Source: an uncultured Dysgonomonas sp.
Lineage (GTDB): Bacteria > Bacteroidota > Bacteroidia > Bacteroidales > Dysgonomonadaceae
NCBI GenBank assembly: GCA_900556485.1
Contig: USOX01000012.1
Coordinates: 1 to 64,000 of the forward strand
Length of the DNA stretch: 64,000 nt
Direction: 5' to 3'
A program made the translations under genes and the position numbers. Below the pieces are notes generated by a model. That model ran no database searches. It was not told where the DNA came from and was given only the letters and a program-made list of their open reading frames with translations. This document shows positions 53,701 to 62,646 of the stretch, piece by piece (position 1 is the stretch's first letter; each line of letters opens with the position of its first letter).

Positions 53701-54764
53701 TAGGTTATTAGCCTTTTCAATTCCTTACGGCTTATCTTCCCAGTCTCAGTAAGAGGTATAGCATCTATTTTTATTACCTTCTTTGGCACGTAATATTCAG
53801 GGAGGGCTTCTTTATATTCTTCACCCATAATATCTTCCTCTACAACCAGAACAACAATCTCTCCAAACCTAGCATCCGGCAACGATGCTACAGCAAAAGC
53901 CGAGGACATAAACGGCTTCAACAGACGTTCTACCTCTTCTATCTGTATCTTAACACCTCCGCTGTTTATCACATTATCCCTACGCCCGATTATACGAAAG
54001 CCTCCATCCTTGTTTATCTGTGCAATATCATTGGTATACAGCCGTTCACCGGCTACCAGAGGTGCATCAATAATCAACGCATCATCTTCCGACAACGATA
54101 GGGTAACTGACGAAAAAGGCATGTAAACCTCTGATGCATCTTTTCCATTCAGCTTCCTCAACGCAATGTGCGACAGTGTTTCAGTCATGCCATATGTAGA
54201 GTATATATTGTTAGAGAAATCCTTTATATGGTCTTCCAACTGCTTATCTATAGCACCACCGCCAATAATCAGATTTTCAATCTTTCCAAGCCGTACACTC
54301 TCAACCTCCGACTGCAAACTATTATACACCTGCATGGGTATCATTGCTGCAAAATTGAATGGTATATCCGTATCTCTCAGTGGATTACCCGAAGGTGTTA
54401 CCGGATACAAATCCAGTCCGGCAATCAGAGCACGCACCACCATCATCTTACCTGCAATATAATCGAGCGACATACACAGTAAGGCCTTATCACCTTCTTT
54501 CAGTTCTAGGAACGAACAGGTAAGGCGGGCACTCTCCATCATGCGCTTTTTCTCTACAAGCATTTCTTTAGGGGCACCTGTAGAGCCTGATGTATGTACT
54601 TTCAGAAAAGGAGATTGTGAAAACCAATCCTTCAAAAACAGGTATAAGCTATAATGAAAATCAGACCTTTGGGCAAAAGCCGGAATTCCTTTACCCATAA
54701 ACATATCAGGAGTATAAGCCCCCCCTTCTATAGTTATCAAATAATCTTTATCCCAAAAACTCAT
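53700..54764 (-). CDS. menE: o-succinylbenzoate-CoA ligase (MenE), short form
   Basis: Acyl-adenylate enzyme of 354 residues that makes OSB-CoA from OSB, CoA and ATP in menaquinone synthesis. Adenylation motifs are LKVHTSGSTGAPKEMLVEK (A3), YSTYGMTETLSHIALR (A5), and the hinge RRDNVINSGGVKIQIEEVE (A8), with the catalytic Lys region ETGKISRKEL at the end. It is shorter than firmicute MenE (about 480 residues) but similar to other Bacteroidetes forms. It overlaps menC by 17 bp. Confidence 0.93.
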   Translation of the reverse strand: MSFWDKDYLITIEGGAYTPDMFMGKGIPAFAQRSDFHYSLYLFLKDWFSQSPFLKVHTSGSTGAPKEMLVEKKRMMESARLTCSFLELKEGDKALLCMSLDYIAGKMMVVRALIAGLDLYPVTPSGNPLRDTDIPFNFAAMIPMQVYNSLQSEVESVRLGKIENLIIGGGAIDKQLEDHIKDFSNNIYSTYGMTETLSHIALRKLNGKDASEVYMPFSSVTLSLSEDDALIIDAPLVAGERLYTNDIAQINKDGGFRIIGRRDNVINSGGVKIQIEEVERLLKPFMSSAFAVASLPDARFGEIVVLVVEEDIMGEEYKEALPEYYVPKKVIKIDAIPLTETGKISRKELKRLIT

Positions 54765-55803
54765 AATCTATATTCGTTTCTTTCTCCGGATCATACCACA
54801 AACAATCACCTTTGATACTCAATGCCGTATCCAGATTATTCGTATACAGTCCTCCCGTTCCCAAACCTTGAGGAAGCGGATTATCAAAAGTAGCACACCA
54901 TTGCGCAATAGCATTAAGCCCGACATTCGACTCCAATGCCGAAGTGATCCACCAGCCTATATTCAATGATTCAGCCAGCTGTATCCATTCCTCTGCACCA
55001 CAGAATCCACCATGCAATGTAGGTTTCAGTATAATATATTGAGGCTTTATAACTTCCAGTAAACGTCTTTTTTCAGTCCTGTCATTCACCCCGATCAACT
55101 CTTCATCCAATGCAATCGGCAGAGGTGTAACCGCCGATAATTCAGCCATTTCGTTCCACTGACCGGCACGGATAGGCTGTTCGATAGAATGGAGGTCAAG
55201 CTCTGCCAATCTTTTTAATTTATCTAAAGCATCATCAGGCGAAAAAGCACCATTGGCATCCACTCTCAACGTAATCTGATCAGCACTGTAATGCTTACGG
55301 ATATGACGAAGCAAATCAATCTCCTCATCAAAATTAATAGCTCCTATCTTAAGTTTGATACAGCGAAAACCCTGTTCCATCTTCGCCTCTATCTGTTCGA
55401 GCATATAATCATAATCGCCCATCCAGATCAACCCATTGATAGGAATACCTTGTCCCCCCCTCGCAAATGGTGTATCCCATAAGCGGAAACTACCCTGCTC
55501 CAACTGACGCAAAGCTGTCTCCAAACCGAAAAGTATAGACGGATAAGGGCGCAGAGCCTCTACATCCAACCTTCCTTCCTCTTCCAGCTTCTTGCAAAAG
55601 TGAGCCAATGTCTGCTCATACCCTTCGCCATAGTCGCAACTAAGGTCAAACAAGGGTGCGCACTCTCCCATCCCCCACTTGTCAGGATCGGTAGCAGAGG
55701 TAACAATCACATACCATATCTTATGATCGTGATACACACCTCGCGACGTTCCGGCAGGACGTTTAAATTGCAGAGTATAGGGTATTATTCTAGTTTTTAG
55801 CAT
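54748..55803 (-). CDS. menC: o-succinylbenzoate synthase (MenC)
   Basis: Enolase-superfamily enzyme of 351 residues that dehydrates SHCHC to OSB. The capping domain is followed by a barrel with KLKIGAINFDEEIDLL (Lys pair), LRVDANGAFSPDDA (metal Asp), SIEQPI (metal Glu), ALDEELIG (metal Asp) and IILKPTLHGG (catalytic Lys). ATG 55803 was chosen; a start farther upstream would lie inside a palindromic repeat. It overlaps menE by 17 bp. Confidence 0.93.
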   Translation of the reverse strand: MLKTRIIPYTLQFKRPAGTSRGVYHDHKIWYVIVTSATDPDKWGMGECAPLFDLSCDYGEGYEQTLAHFCKKLEEEGRLDVEALRPYPSILFGLETALRQLEQGSFRLWDTPFARGGQGIPINGLIWMGDYDYMLEQIEAKMEQGFRCIKLKIGAINFDEEIDLLRHIRKHYSADQITLRVDANGAFSPDDALDKLKRLAELDLHSIEQPIRAGQWNEMAELSAVTPLPIALDEELIGVNDRTEKRRLLEVIKPQYIILKPTLHGGFCGAEEWIQLAESLNIGWWITSALESNVGLNAIAQWCATFDNPLPQGLGTGGLYTNNLDTALSIKGDCLWYDPEKETNIDYEFLG

Positions 55804-55805
55804 AT

Positions 55806-55912
55806 CAGCCCCTCCTAGCCTCCCCAAAAGGGAGGAATCAAAAAGAGTATTTTTTTAGGTTAATAATTTTGTGCTTGCCAAAGTCCCCCTCCGGGGGATT
55901 TAGGGGGCTTAC
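55806..55912. repeat. palindromic repeats between menB and menC
   Basis: At 55806-55831 a CCCCTCCTAGCCTCCCC segment faces AAGGGAGG. At 55882-55912 the palindrome TCCCCCTCCGGGGGA is followed by TTAGGGGGCTT. Both resemble 5322-5386. In between, 55832-55881 shows nothing. Confidence 0.6.
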
Positions 55913-56730
55913 GGAAACTTCGGAAACTTCTTAAAGTCAGGCTTACGTTTCTCCAAAAATGCATGTTTACCTTCCTGCGCCTCATCAGTCAGGTAATAAA
56001 GTAAAGTAGCATTTCCGGCAAGTTCCTGAATACCAGCTTGTCCGTCAAGTTCGGCGTTCAACCCCATCTTAATCATACGAAGCGCCATAGGGCTGTGCTG
56101 CATCATTTCGTGTGCCCATTTCACAGTTTCGTCTTCCAGTTGGTCGAAAGGTACAACTGTATTAACAAGCCCCATATCCAAAGCCTCCTGAGCAGAATAC
56201 TGACGACAAAGGAACCAAATTTCGCGAGCCTTTTTCTGCCCTACTATACGTGCAAGATACGATGAACCGAATCCGGCATCGAAACTACCTACACGAGGAC
56301 CTGTCTGACCGAAAATAGCATTATCCGAAGCAATAGAAAGGTCACAAACCACCTGCAATACATGTCCACCACCAATAGCATAACCATTCACCATTGCAAT
56401 CACCGGTTTAGGCAGGGAGCGAATCTGTTTCTGCACCTCCAATACCTGTAAGCGCGGCACACCATCTTTGCCGATATAACCGCCTTTTCCTTTTACATTC
56501 TGGTCGCCGCCTGCACAAAAAGCCTTGTCGCCTGCACCTGTCAGCACCACCACATAAATATCCTGATTTTCGTGACAGATACGCAATGCATCGCTGATCT
56601 CCATTGTTGTAGTAGGAGTAAATGCATTACGGTAACGCGGACGGTTGATAGTGATACGTCCAATACCTTCGAAATAATCGAAAAGGATTTCTTCGTATTC
56701 TTTAATAGTTTGCCATTCTCTTTTTGCCAT
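55909..56730 (-). CDS. menB: 1,4-dihydroxy-2-naphthoyl-CoA synthase (MenB)
   Basis: Crotonase-fold enzyme of 273 residues that closes the naphthoate ring from OSB-CoA. It has family motifs [18 protein letters not shown], the oxyanion hole [64 protein letters not shown] and the C-terminal [18 protein letters not shown]. It is the first gene of a menB-menC-menE run on the minus strand. menF and menD, often next in related genomes, are not upstream. Confidence 0.96.
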   Translation of the reverse strand: MAKREWQTIKEYEEILFDYFEGIGRITINRPRYRNAFTPTTTMEISDALRICHENQDIYVVVLTGAGDKAFCAGGDQNVKGKGGYIGKDGVPRLQVLEVQKQIRSLPKPVIAMVNGYAIGGGHVLQVVCDLSIASDNAIFGQTGPRVGSFDAGFGSSYLARIVGQKKAREIWFLCRQYSAQEALDMGLVNTVVPFDQLEDETVKWAHEMMQHSPMALRMIKMGLNAELDGQAGIQELAGNATLLYYLTDEAQEGKHAFLEKRKPDFKKFPKFP

Positions 56731-56796
56731 GATATTTTAGTTTATAATTTATAATATATTTAGTATTCAATCACTTCAAAACTTCTCTATTTTTTC

Positions 56797-56905
56797 TGTA
56801 TTGTGCCCTTGAAACTTTTTCTTTGTGCTCTTTGTGCTCTTTGTGGTAAGAAAATAAGGATTAACCACAAAGGTCACTAAGTTTTACACAAAGATCACAA
56901 GTATC
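56797..56905. repeat. phrase-type repeat (CTTTGTGCTCTTTGTGG family)
   Basis: TCTTTGTGCTCTTTGTGC phrases on the left are answered by TTAACCACAAAGGTCACTAAG on the right. The right side overlaps the 3' end of the decayed GxxExxY gene. Related phrases (CACAGAG) are near 18929-18957. Confidence 0.6.
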
Positions 56906-57225
56906 CGTTTATAACTCTTCTCACTCGCATGCTTCAACAATACAATATTAGCGTTTATCAGCAAGCCTAACCTACAACCTCTTAACTTCATATAAGTTTA
57001 TATTTCTACCATACACAAATCATTTAATGCCTTTATAGACTTTATCTCTGCTATTAATTTATCTGCTATTAATAGATTAATTTCATATCCGGCATCCAAC
57101 TTTATTTTTTCATAGACCAAAGGTAATGCCTTTTGCTTTTCCACTTGTATATTTTGTCTGGAAAACTTATAATATGAACATCCTTCATATGCGCTCTTCA
57201 ACAGCCCGGCCTCTAAGTATGACTT
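56884..57225 (-). pseudogene. GxxExxY-family protein gene, truncated and with a nonsense codon
   Basis: On the minus strand the frame reads AGLLKSAYEGCSYYKFSRQN, then VEKQKALPLVYEKIKLDAGYEINLLIADKLIAEIKSIKAL, then a TAA at 57000-56998. In the same frame it continues TYMKLRGCRLGLLINANIVLLK, the conserved end of the family, until TAA at 56886-56884. The stop replaces a Leu codon of the usual LLTYLKL segment, so one base change explains it. The N-terminal start and about 20 residues are missing and replaced by repeat-like DNA. GxxExxY proteins are nuclease-fold proteins of unknown role. Confidence 0.8.
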
Positions 57226-57405
57226 TGCGTCCTTTGTAGCTAAAGAATTATAGATAGAGGTATTGCCTCATAATTTAAAAGAGCATATATCTCAATTACT
57301 GATTCACATTATTTTAAAAAAAAATTATCCTCCACATTTATGGAATTTTCGGAAAAAGATATCTATTTTAAAAAACAGTTAAAAAATCGGAAAAACTACA
57401 CGCTT
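57226..57405. other. gene-free gap before the vWA gene
   Basis: AT-rich. An in-frame ATG at 57340 could extend the vWA protein by 22 residues, but the added sequence is hydrophilic and comes before the signal peptide. No promoter match was found. Confidence 0.35.
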
Positions 57406-59238
57406 ATGACACACAAGACATTTTATCGCACAGTTGTACTTTTCGTTCTGCTTATTTCTTTTACTTTTCCGGCATACGCTATTCTGGTGAAGGGAACAGT
57501 TACGGATGAGACCGGAGAACCAATTGTAGGATGCAGTATAATCCTACAAGGTACTCGCCGAGGAACTATTACCGATGTAGACGGAAATTATAGTATAGAA
57601 GCTAATATAGGAGATAAACTGGATTTTATCTTTATAGGGTATCAGAAAGAAACAAAGGAAGTAAAAGGGGGACTCTTAAATGTGGTACTGAAAGAAGAGG
57701 CGCAAATACTTGAATCGGTTGTGATTGCTTATGGTGCTAGAGATTACGGATCAAGCTTTAAATCATATGACGCATCACCAGCACCCATACCAGCTAAGCC
57801 TGTCTACTTTGCTAATACGGAAAGCTATAAAGCATTTACCAGCAATAAGTTTAAAAGTGTGGATGCTGAGCCATTGTCTACTTTTTCGATAGATGTGGAT
57901 AAGGCATCATATAGTAATATGCGCCGTTTCCTGAATCAGGGCGAGCTTCCTCCTGCCGATGCTATACGTGTGGAAGAATTGATCAACTATTTCGATTATG
58001 ATTATACAGCTCCAAAAGACGATAAACCTGTAAATTTCGAAACAGAAGTAGGTGAATGTCCTTGGAATAAGAAAAACCGATTGGTAAAAATCGGTATTAA
58101 AGCGCAAGAAATAGATACGGATGATCTGCCTCCTGCCAACCTGGTATTCCTTATAGATGTATCGGGATCAATGTACGGGCCAACACGTTTGGACTTGGTG
58201 AAGTCGTCGATGAAGCTTCTGGTAGACCAGATGCGCCCACAAGACCGTGTCGCTATTGTGGTGTATGCCAGCGGAACGAGAGTTGTGCTACCTTCGACCA
58301 AAGGGACAGATAAAGAAACAATTCTGGATGCCCTGAATAAATTGACCGCAGGCGGATCGACTGCAGGAGCTGCAGGTATACAACTGGCTTATGGTACTGC
58401 TGAAGAAAACTTTGTAAAAGGTGGTAACAATCGTGTGATACTATGTACCGATGGAGACTTCAATGTGGGTGTATCGAGCCTCGATGCCTTGAAAACATTA
58501 ATAGAAGAAAAACGCAAAGCAGGTGTATTCCTTTCTATATTAGGCTATGGAATGGGTAACTACAAAGACGACAAAATGCAAACCTTGAGCGAAGCCGGAA
58601 ACGGCAATCATGCTTATATAGATAATATGCAGGAAGCTAACAGGGTGCTCGTTTCGGAGTTTGGAGGTACAATGTTTACAGTGGCTAAAGATGTTAAGTT
58701 GCAGATAGAATTTAACCCATTGAAAGTGAAAGAGTACCGTCTGGTTGGTTATGAGAGTCGATTATTGGAAAAAGAGGATTTCAATGACGACCTGAAGGAT
58801 GCCGGAGAAATGGGTGTAGGGCATACAGTTACAGCTTTCTATGAGATAGCTCCGGCTAAGGGCAAAGCAACGAAGAATAAAGGGAAGGATAAGCCGGATG
58901 TAGACCCGTTGAAATATCAGGTGAGTACACCAACCGGTTCGGACGAAATGCTTACCGTAAAGCTTCGCTATAAAGATGTGGACAGCGACGAAAGTAAATT
59001 GATGAGCGTGGTAGTACATGATGATGGATTGAATAATGTATCGGAAGATTTCCGCTTTGCATCTGCTGTTGCCATGTTCGGAAAAATGCTGCACGATGAA
59101 GAACAGTATCAGCCTTCGGAATTGACAAAGGTGGTGAATATAGCATCGAAAGCTTATGGAAAAGATGAGGATGGTTATCGCCGCGAGTTTGTACGTTTAG
59201 TGAAGTTGGCGCAGAATATAGCGATGGGGAGAAAATAA
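57406..59238 (+). CDS. exported von Willebrand factor A domain protein (YfbK-like) with carboxypeptidase-like N-terminal domain
   Basis: Protein of 610 residues from ATG 57406. After a signal peptide (TVVLFVLLISFTFPAYA), a CarboxypepD_reg-like domain (VKGTVTDETGEPIVGCSIILQGTRRGTITDVDGNYSI) is followed by the YfbK N-terminal domain (PLSTFSIDVDKASYSNMRRFLNQGELPPADAIRVEELINYFDYDY). A vWA domain with an intact MIDAS DVSGSM and CTDGDFN then precedes a C-terminal DUF3520 region (RYKDVDSDESKLMSVVVHDD, FRFASAVAMFGKMLHDE). It probably forms metal-dependent protein contacts at the cell surface or periplasm. The ligand is unknown. Confidence 0.9.
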   Translation: MTHKTFYRTVVLFVLLISFTFPAYAILVKGTVTDETGEPIVGCSIILQGTRRGTITDVDGNYSIEANIGDKLDFIFIGYQKETKEVKGGLLNVVLKEEAQILESVVIAYGARDYGSSFKSYDASPAPIPAKPVYFANTESYKAFTSNKFKSVDAEPLSTFSIDVDKASYSNMRRFLNQGELPPADAIRVEELINYFDYDYTAPKDDKPVNFETEVGECPWNKKNRLVKIGIKAQEIDTDDLPPANLVFLIDVSGSMYGPTRLDLVKSSMKLLVDQMRPQDRVAIVVYASGTRVVLPSTKGTDKETILDALNKLTAGGSTAGAAGIQLAYGTAEENFVKGGNNRVILCTDGDFNVGVSSLDALKTLIEEKRKAGVFLSILGYGMGNYKDDKMQTLSEAGNGNHAYIDNMQEANRVLVSEFGGTMFTVAKDVKLQIEFNPLKVKEYRLVGYESRLLEKEDFNDDLKDAGEMGVGHTVTAFYEIAPAKGKATKNKGKDKPDVDPLKYQVSTPTGSDEMLTVKLRYKDVDSDESKLMSVVVHDDGLNNVSEDFRFASAVAMFGKMLHDEEQYQPSELTKVVNIASKAYGKDEDGYRREFVRLVKLAQNIAMGRK

Positions 59239-59244
59239 GGAATG

Positions 59245-59350
59245 AAGAATGAAAAGTGAATAATGAAAAATGAGGAAAGTTAGGGGTTATGAGTTATAAG
59301 AAAGTGGATATTGGGATATCCATGGACTTATAGCTCATAACTTGTTGATT
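59245..59350. repeat. phrase-type inverted repeats
   Basis: GAAAAGTGAATAATGAAAAA phrases come first (matching those at 61485-61560). They are followed by GGGGTTATGAGTTATAAG answered by CTTATAGCTCATAACTT, with GATATTGGGATATC between. Confidence 0.6.
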
Positions 59351-59422
59351 ATCTAATATAAAGTGAAATATTTTTATTAAGTTTGCTTTGTTTAACACTG
59401 AGAAACTAAAACTATAGAAAAC

Positions 59423-61489
59423 ATGCCAAGGAACTTATTGATAGTAAAAATACTTATTGTTCATTTTTTCTTATCTATCACGAGTGCTATTACAGCGCAG
59501 AAGAAATATGGAGAAGAACATGTAGAAGAATCATATACTCTTACTACATTAGAGCAGACTATAGATCATTTTGGATTTTATTTCCCTTATAAGGAAACAT
59601 TAAAGTATAAAGAAGACTGGATAACGATAACTCCGATAGAAGGACGTGAGGATTATTATAATATATCTGTAACCGAAAATGAGAGTGACCTTCCGCGCAA
59701 GGCAGAAATATTCTATAAGGCCAATTGGGGGACTATTACGATACATATTATTCAGGAGGGGCAGGATATTACTTCGAAGTTTGAGTGTAAAGAATTGAGA
59801 AGACAACTAAAAGAAATGAAGCTTATACCAGATGATAAACTAATTCGTTTTAGGGATGTAAAAGATATAGAAAATTTGGATTTGAGAAATATAAGGTCGT
59901 CTGCCGGTTTGGAATATTTTGTATCTCTAAAATCTATTAATCTAACCCACCATTCGCTTTACTCAAATAAGGATAGCCTTGAGCTTAATTTCTGGAATAA
60001 TAAAAAGCTAAAATATATTGAATGCTATGGAAAGGCTATAAAAAGTATTAATGTAAATGAATGTACAGATTTGGAAGAATTGCACTGTGTAAGGACTCAC
60101 CTCGATACGATAAATGTCAGCAAAAACTATAAACTTCGTAAACTAATAGCAAAGAATAATATTGATTGGGGAGTTTCCAGAAAAGGAAGGAGAAGAAAAG
60201 AAATAGAAAAAGGTTTATGTGCAATAGTATTACCTAAACTGGGTAAAGAAGAATCCCAATTAGAAGAATTGAACTGCGAATATGGATTACTAACAAGATT
60301 AGAATTATACAAATGCCCTAATCTAAAAAAAGTAAATTGTGGCAGAAACCGCATTACAGATTTAGAGTTGCAAGAATGTTCTCAATTAACAGATTTAAGG
60401 TGTTCCAATAATAAAATTGAATATTTGGATTTAAAGGACTGTGTAAATCTTGATACATTGATATGTCAAAATTCGTCTATAAAAAAAATTAGATTTGCGA
60501 AGAATAATAAGTTGAGGTATATAGATTGTTCGATAAATGAGATTTATGAGTTGGATACAGAGAAACTCAAGGATTTAGAGATTTTGGATTGCTCACTTAA
60601 TCTGTTGGCATCATTGGATTTATCAGCGAATACGAGCTTGCAGGAATTATACTGTAGAGGGAGCTGGAACAAATATTCATTATTGAAAGATATAATATTT
60701 CCTGATAATAGAAGGACTGAAAAAGGGCTAACGAAAATTGTTATACAAAATCAGCCATTAGAAACGATTAATTTAAGTAAGAATCCCTACTTAGAGCAAT
60801 TGAATTGTTCATATAATAAGCTTAAAGAAATTGATCTGATGAATAATCTTAACTTAGAGAAACTTGATTGCAGAGGAAACTATATCCGTAAATTAGACTT
60901 AAAGAATAATAAAAAATTGACACAGATAGAATGTGGGACTCAGGATTATTCGTGGATAGTAAAGGCAGGTAAAGTTAGAGAAAATCAGTTAACTCATTTG
61001 TTCCTTCCTGATCAGAAAGATAATGAGACTGGAACTAGGTTGAAGAGACTGGATATATCAGATTCCCGTTTGAAAACTCCAATAGATTTAAAGGCTTTAC
61101 CTGAGCTGGAATATCTTGATTATTCGGATAATGGATTGAAAATGCTGGACGTAAGTCATAATCCAAACCTAATAGCTTTAGCCTGCTATAGCAATAAACT
61201 AAAAACATTGGATGTATCAAAGAATCCGAATCTCAAATTTTTGAATATAGGCTGGAATAATATAAAGGAAATAGATTTGCGTAATAATAAAGCGCTAAAG
61301 ACTGTTTATTGTGTTGTATTTTTACCCCCGAAGGGTATGAATCTGACTGTATATGTACCTGTTGATTATAGAAATACCATAGAATTTCTCGATAATCAAC
61401 GTCTTGAAAATGGATGGATGTATCTGACGAGATCTCCGGATGAGGACTATTTTGTTACGCCGGAATATATTATATTGAAGAAGAAATGA
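59423..61489 (+). CDS. secreted leucine-rich repeat protein with BACON-like N-terminal domain
   Basis: Protein of 688 residues with a signal peptide ending near SAITAQK. Residues about 35-120 resemble a BACON domain (WITITPIEGREDYYNISVTENES ... RKAEIFYKANWGTITIHIIQEGQ). The rest is about 20 leucine-rich repeats of 21-24 residues, such as LEELNCEYGLLTRLELYKCPNLKKVNCGRNRITDLEL and LIALACYSNKLKTLDVSKNPNLKFLNIGWNNIKEIDLR. This is the Cys-containing Bacteroidetes LRR type. It ends with a short beta-rich cap. The likely role is protein or glycan binding outside the cell; the target is unknown. Confidence 0.88.
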   Translation: MPRNLLIVKILIVHFFLSITSAITAQKKYGEEHVEESYTLTTLEQTIDHFGFYFPYKETLKYKEDWITITPIEGREDYYNISVTENESDLPRKAEIFYKANWGTITIHIIQEGQDITSKFECKELRRQLKEMKLIPDDKLIRFRDVKDIENLDLRNIRSSAGLEYFVSLKSINLTHHSLYSNKDSLELNFWNNKKLKYIECYGKAIKSINVNECTDLEELHCVRTHLDTINVSKNYKLRKLIAKNNIDWGVSRKGRRRKEIEKGLCAIVLPKLGKEESQLEELNCEYGLLTRLELYKCPNLKKVNCGRNRITDLELQECSQLTDLRCSNNKIEYLDLKDCVNLDTLICQNSSIKKIRFAKNNKLRYIDCSINEIYELDTEKLKDLEILDCSLNLLASLDLSANTSLQELYCRGSWNKYSLLKDIIFPDNRRTEKGLTKIVIQNQPLETINLSKNPYLEQLNCSYNKLKEIDLMNNLNLEKLDCRGNYIRKLDLKNNKKLTQIECGTQDYSWIVKAGKVRENQLTHLFLPDQKDNETGTRLKRLDISDSRLKTPIDLKALPELEYLDYSDNGLKMLDVSHNPNLIALACYSNKLKTLDVSKNPNLKFLNIGWNNIKEIDLRNNKALKTVYCVVFLPPKGMNLTVYVPVDYRNTIEFLDNQRLENGWMYLTRSPDEDYFVTPEYIILKKK

Positions 61490-61560
61490 AAAGTAAAAAA
61501 TAATAAGGACTCATAAATTATTAATAATTCTTCATTATTCACTTTTCATTATTCATTCTA
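61485..61560. repeat. phrase-type inverted repeat (GAAAAGTGAATAATG family)
   Basis: GAAATGAAAAGTAAAAAATA on the left is answered by TTATTCACTTTTCATTATTC on the right. It lies between convergent genes and may stop both. Confidence 0.6.
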
Positions 61561-62517
61561 TTACAGTCCCGTAGGATAAAAAGCCGGCGGCTCCCATTTT
61601 ATATTACGTATAAGTTTGGGGGCAATGCGGAAACGTTTTACAAAGCTGATTTGGAGCGAGCCTGTATCGAAGCTTAGTTTGTCTTTGTCTTCGAAATGGA
61701 CATAAACCCTGTTGTTTACACCGGAGAGGGCAATAGACCAAGTATCGCTGTTGTATCCCATAGACATACGGGGGAAAAGTGAGGGATAAACTTCTACTTT
61801 GCGTATTTTCAGAGATTCAGTTCCCAAATTAACACCTACCGAAAATGAGCCTGAGAGATAGAAGTTTTTCTTAAAAACCCATGTGTATGCATATCCGCCA
61901 CTGACGCCTATTTGGTAATTATTCAGCTTGTTGGGTATGCTTTCTACAATGGTACTATCGGAGAAGGCTTGGTTATAGTAAATGCCTCCACCAAGTAAAA
62001 AACTTCCTGCTGATTTTAATTGCTTTTCGTTCTGGCTAAAGGCTGCTTTATATGAGAATTTACGCCCGTTGAAAACATATTGCCCGAAAATGCCGTATTG
62101 TTTCAGCCTGATATCGGGAAAAAGTGTGTATACTCCATCTTTATCTTCGTCTTCGGTGAAGAATCCTTTATAATCCTGAAAAAAGAAATCCATTACAAAC
62201 TTTCGGCCATAGTAATGATATTGGAAATCGATCGAACGTGTCTTTCCCTTTTTCTTATTCCGCATAAAATCAAAGCCATACCCCCCACTGAGAGATATAT
62301 TTTTCCACGTTATCCCTAAGCCTATACCAAATGGATTGTTGGGACGATAAGTAACTTCCTCATCGTGGTCTCCTATTTCGTGCGAGAGGGCAGTAAATTT
62401 GTCATAGACATAAGGACGCAACGCAAGCTCCTGCTCGAAAAAGCCGATATATGTGCTATCGGTTTGTGCCGGGCAAAGGCATGGGAATAATAGGAAGAAG
62501 AAAAGTATTTTTTTCAA
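61561..62517 (-). CDS. DUF4421-like outer-membrane protein
   Basis: Protein of 318 residues with a signal peptide (MKKILFFFLLFPCLCPAQT). The mature protein is rich in aromatic amphipathic strands: FGIGLGITWKNISLSGGYGFDF, IDFQYHYYGRKFVMDFFFQ, YQIGVSGGYAYTWVF, FYLSGSFSVGVNLG, SLQISFVKRFR. This is consistent with a barrel and matches my recollection of DUF4421 proteins of Bacteroidetes. The function is unknown. It is a single gene between phrase-type repeats. Confidence 0.75.
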   Translation of the reverse strand: MKKILFFFLLFPCLCPAQTDSTYIGFFEQELALRPYVYDKFTALSHEIGDHDEEVTYRPNNPFGIGLGITWKNISLSGGYGFDFMRNKKKGKTRSIDFQYHYYGRKFVMDFFFQDYKGFFTEDEDKDGVYTLFPDIRLKQYGIFGQYVFNGRKFSYKAAFSQNEKQLKSAGSFLLGGGIYYNQAFSDSTIVESIPNKLNNYQIGVSGGYAYTWVFKKNFYLSGSFSVGVNLGTESLKIRKVEVYPSLFPRMSMGYNSDTWSIALSGVNNRVYVHFEDKDKLSFDTGSLQISFVKRFRIAPKLIRNIKWEPPAFYPTGL

Positions 62518-62524
62518 GATTATG

Positions 62525-62640
62525 AGAAATTTCAGGATTTCATAATTCCAAGATTTCAGATTTCAAGATTTTGCTGACACATGTATTTTGAAATCTTGAA
62601 ATTTGAAATCTTGGAATTATATTTTTAAACTTTAAATATT
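62525..62640. repeat. phrase-type inverted repeat (TTTCAAGATTTCA family)
   Basis: GATTTCATAATTCCAAGATT and TCAGATTTCAAGATTTT on the left are answered by AAATCTTGAAATTTGAAATC and TTGGAATTAT on the right. It sits between the DUF4421 and alcohol dehydrogenase genes. Confidence 0.65.
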
Positions 62641-62646
62641 TAAAGA

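Noticed and set aside
60000..61400. Near-periodic sequence in the LRR gene
   Set aside because: It is explained by leucine-rich repeats in the protein and does not indicate a DNA-level repeat system.
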